Assembly (NCBI GenBank): GCA_002471975.1
Contig: DKQZ01000040.1
Location: 1 to 5,991, forward strand
Source of the DNA: Dialister sp. UBA7295
GTDB taxonomy: Bacteria; Bacillota; Negativicutes; Veillonellales; Dialisteraceae
Reading direction: 5' to 3'
Length of the DNA stretch: 5,991 nt
Shown: piece after piece, positions 5,626 through 5,991 of the stretch
How positions within the stretch are numbered: position 1 is the stretch's first letter
How the letters are laid out: every line of letters begins with the position of its first letter
Position numbers and translations under genes: made by a program
The notes under the pieces: generated by a model
The model's database searches: none
Told to the model about the DNA's origin: nothing
What the model saw: the letters and a program-made list of their open reading frames with translations, nothing else

Positions 5626-5650
5626 TTTGATGGATTGTGTCAATTAGTTT

Positions 5651-5730
5651 GAATCGTGGTCCGTGATCCGTGGTCCGTGGCCCGTGAAGGTGGGCGCCTT
5701 GAAATAGTAAAAGGCGTCCATTTTTATATG
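5651..5730 (+). repeat. Modular hairpin element with CGTGGTC heptamers
   Basis: The head TTTGAATCG (5648-5656) is followed by four 7-mers CGTGRYC (5655-5682) and CGTGAAGGTGG, then the stem at 5692-5719 and T5. The microrepeat sequence differs from the CGGG types, yet the head, the AAGGTGG junction, the hairpin and the tail are the same. This shows the element's modular design. Confidence 0.75.
5692..5725 (+). terminator. Intrinsic terminator of the OFA transporter gene
   Basis: A 9-bp stem GGGCGCCTT (5692-5700) / AAGGCGTCC (5711-5719), with one G-U wobble and a 10-base loop, is followed by A and T5 (5721-5725). It begins 67 bp after the stop codon and is the hairpin of a modular element, so the gene appears to rely on a repeat for termination. 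Confidence 0.8.
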
Positions 5731-5750
5731 GAAAAACAGTATTCTTCGAC

Positions 5751-5845
5751 AGCTTTTGAATCGGGATTGTCGGGAATACCGGGAATGATCGGGGCTGTCG
5801 GGAAGGTGGCGGGCATAAAAATTTGAAAGCGCGCCGGTTTTTTAT
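5751..5845 (+). repeat. Modular hairpin element with terminator-like tail
   Basis: The head CTTTTGAATCGGG (5753-5765) leads into CGGG/CCGGG microrepeats and GGAAGGTGG. The stem GGCGGGC (5808-5814) / GCGCGCC (5829-5835) has one mismatch and a 14-base loop, followed by GG and T6 (5838-5843). It would serve as a second, backup terminator behind the transporter. Confidence 0.75.
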
Positions 5846-5859
5846 AGATAAACCAAGGT

Positions 5860-5893
5860 GGGCGCCTTGAAATAAGAAAAGGCGCCCATTTTT
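5860..5893 (+). terminator. Third terminator-like hairpin in the array
   Basis: A perfect 9-bp stem GGGCGCCTT (5860-5868) / AAGGCGCCC (5879-5887) is followed by A and T5 (5889-5893). It is the +168 copy of the hairpin at 5692-5719, here with the G-C pair where the first copy has G-U. Three terminator-like hairpins in a row follow the transporter gene. Confidence 0.65.
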
Positions 5894-5918
5894 ATATGGA
5901 GAAACAGTATTCTTCGAC

Positions 5919-5991
5919 AGCTTTTGAATCGGGATTGTCAGGAATCCCGGGAATGATCGGGGCTGTCGGGGTGGTGGCGGGCATAAAAATT
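5919..5991 (+). repeat. Modular hairpin element, truncated by the window end
   Basis: Copy of the element at 5751. The head is at 5921-5933, with CGGG microrepeats, GGGGTGGTGG and the left stem arm GGCGGGC (5976-5982), where the window ends before the right arm. The GGTGGTGG variant matches the short plus-strand element at 243-311. Confidence 0.75.

Larger units (their letters stand above)
5687..5991 (+). repeat. 168-bp tandem duplication, second copy cut by the window end
   Basis: Positions 5687-5823 recur at 5855-5991 with a constant offset of 168 bp, no indels and 8 mismatches in 137 bp by eye (about 94% identity). Each unit holds hairpin GGGCGCCTT, T5, a GGAAAAACAGTATTCTTCG-type linker, the CTTTTGAATCGGG head, CGGG microrepeats, and the GGCGGGC arm of a second hairpin. 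The array probably continues past the end of the window. Confidence 0.88.

Noticed and set aside
4081..5643. Minus-strand open frame of 520 codons
   Set aside because: Antisense shadow of the OFA transporter; Cys/His-rich, low-complexity product with no recognisable domain, also covering the riboswitch and promoter.

Overview
The window looks like a chromosomal segment of a low-to-medium GC Firmicute (Bacillota). Support comes from strong GGAGG ribosome binding sites, consensus sigma-A type promoters and a ZTP-class riboswitch. A Negativicutes genus such as Dialister is my guess from the overall look, at low confidence; nothing here fixes the taxon.

Layout. Positions 1-706 hold no gene. This stretch is packed with modular hairpin repeats and ends, next to the helicase stop, in an intrinsic terminator on the minus strand. 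Positions 707-2857 (minus) encode a complete UvrD/PcrA-type superfamily 1A DNA helicase with its own promoter at 2893-2921. Positions 2858-4080 are an intergenic region of over 1.2 kb made almost wholly of repeats: a 150-bp tandem duplication, a dispersed 43-bp duplication with 7-bp G-rich microrepeats, and a degenerate 60-bp tandem repeat array. Positions 4122-4320 carry a strong promoter and a structured leader that I identify as a ZTP (ZMP, pfl-motif) riboswitch. Positions 4321-5625 (plus) encode an OFA-family (oxalate/formate antiporter family) major facilitator transporter. Positions 5626-5991 are a tandem array of hairpin repeats that supplies the transporter's terminator and runs off the window end.

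How the parts work together. The two genes are divergent and functionally unrelated. The transporter appears to be regulated alone by the riboswitch, which senses Z nucleotides (AICAR mono- and triphosphate) that build up when 10-formyl-tetrahydrofolate is short. An OFA transporter under that control suggests uptake of formate, or a related C1 source, to refill the folate C1 pool. The leader can fold into two mutually exclusive sets of helices, one of which buries the Shine-Dalgarno sequence. This fits a translational ON switch.

About twelve copies of one modular element occur: a TTTGAATCG-like head, four or five G-rich microrepeats of 7 or 9 bp, AAGGTGG, a GC-rich hairpin of changing sequence but conserved pairing, and a T-rich tail. 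They look like mobile or amplified terminators. No CRISPR array, tRNA, rRNA or transposase gene is visible.
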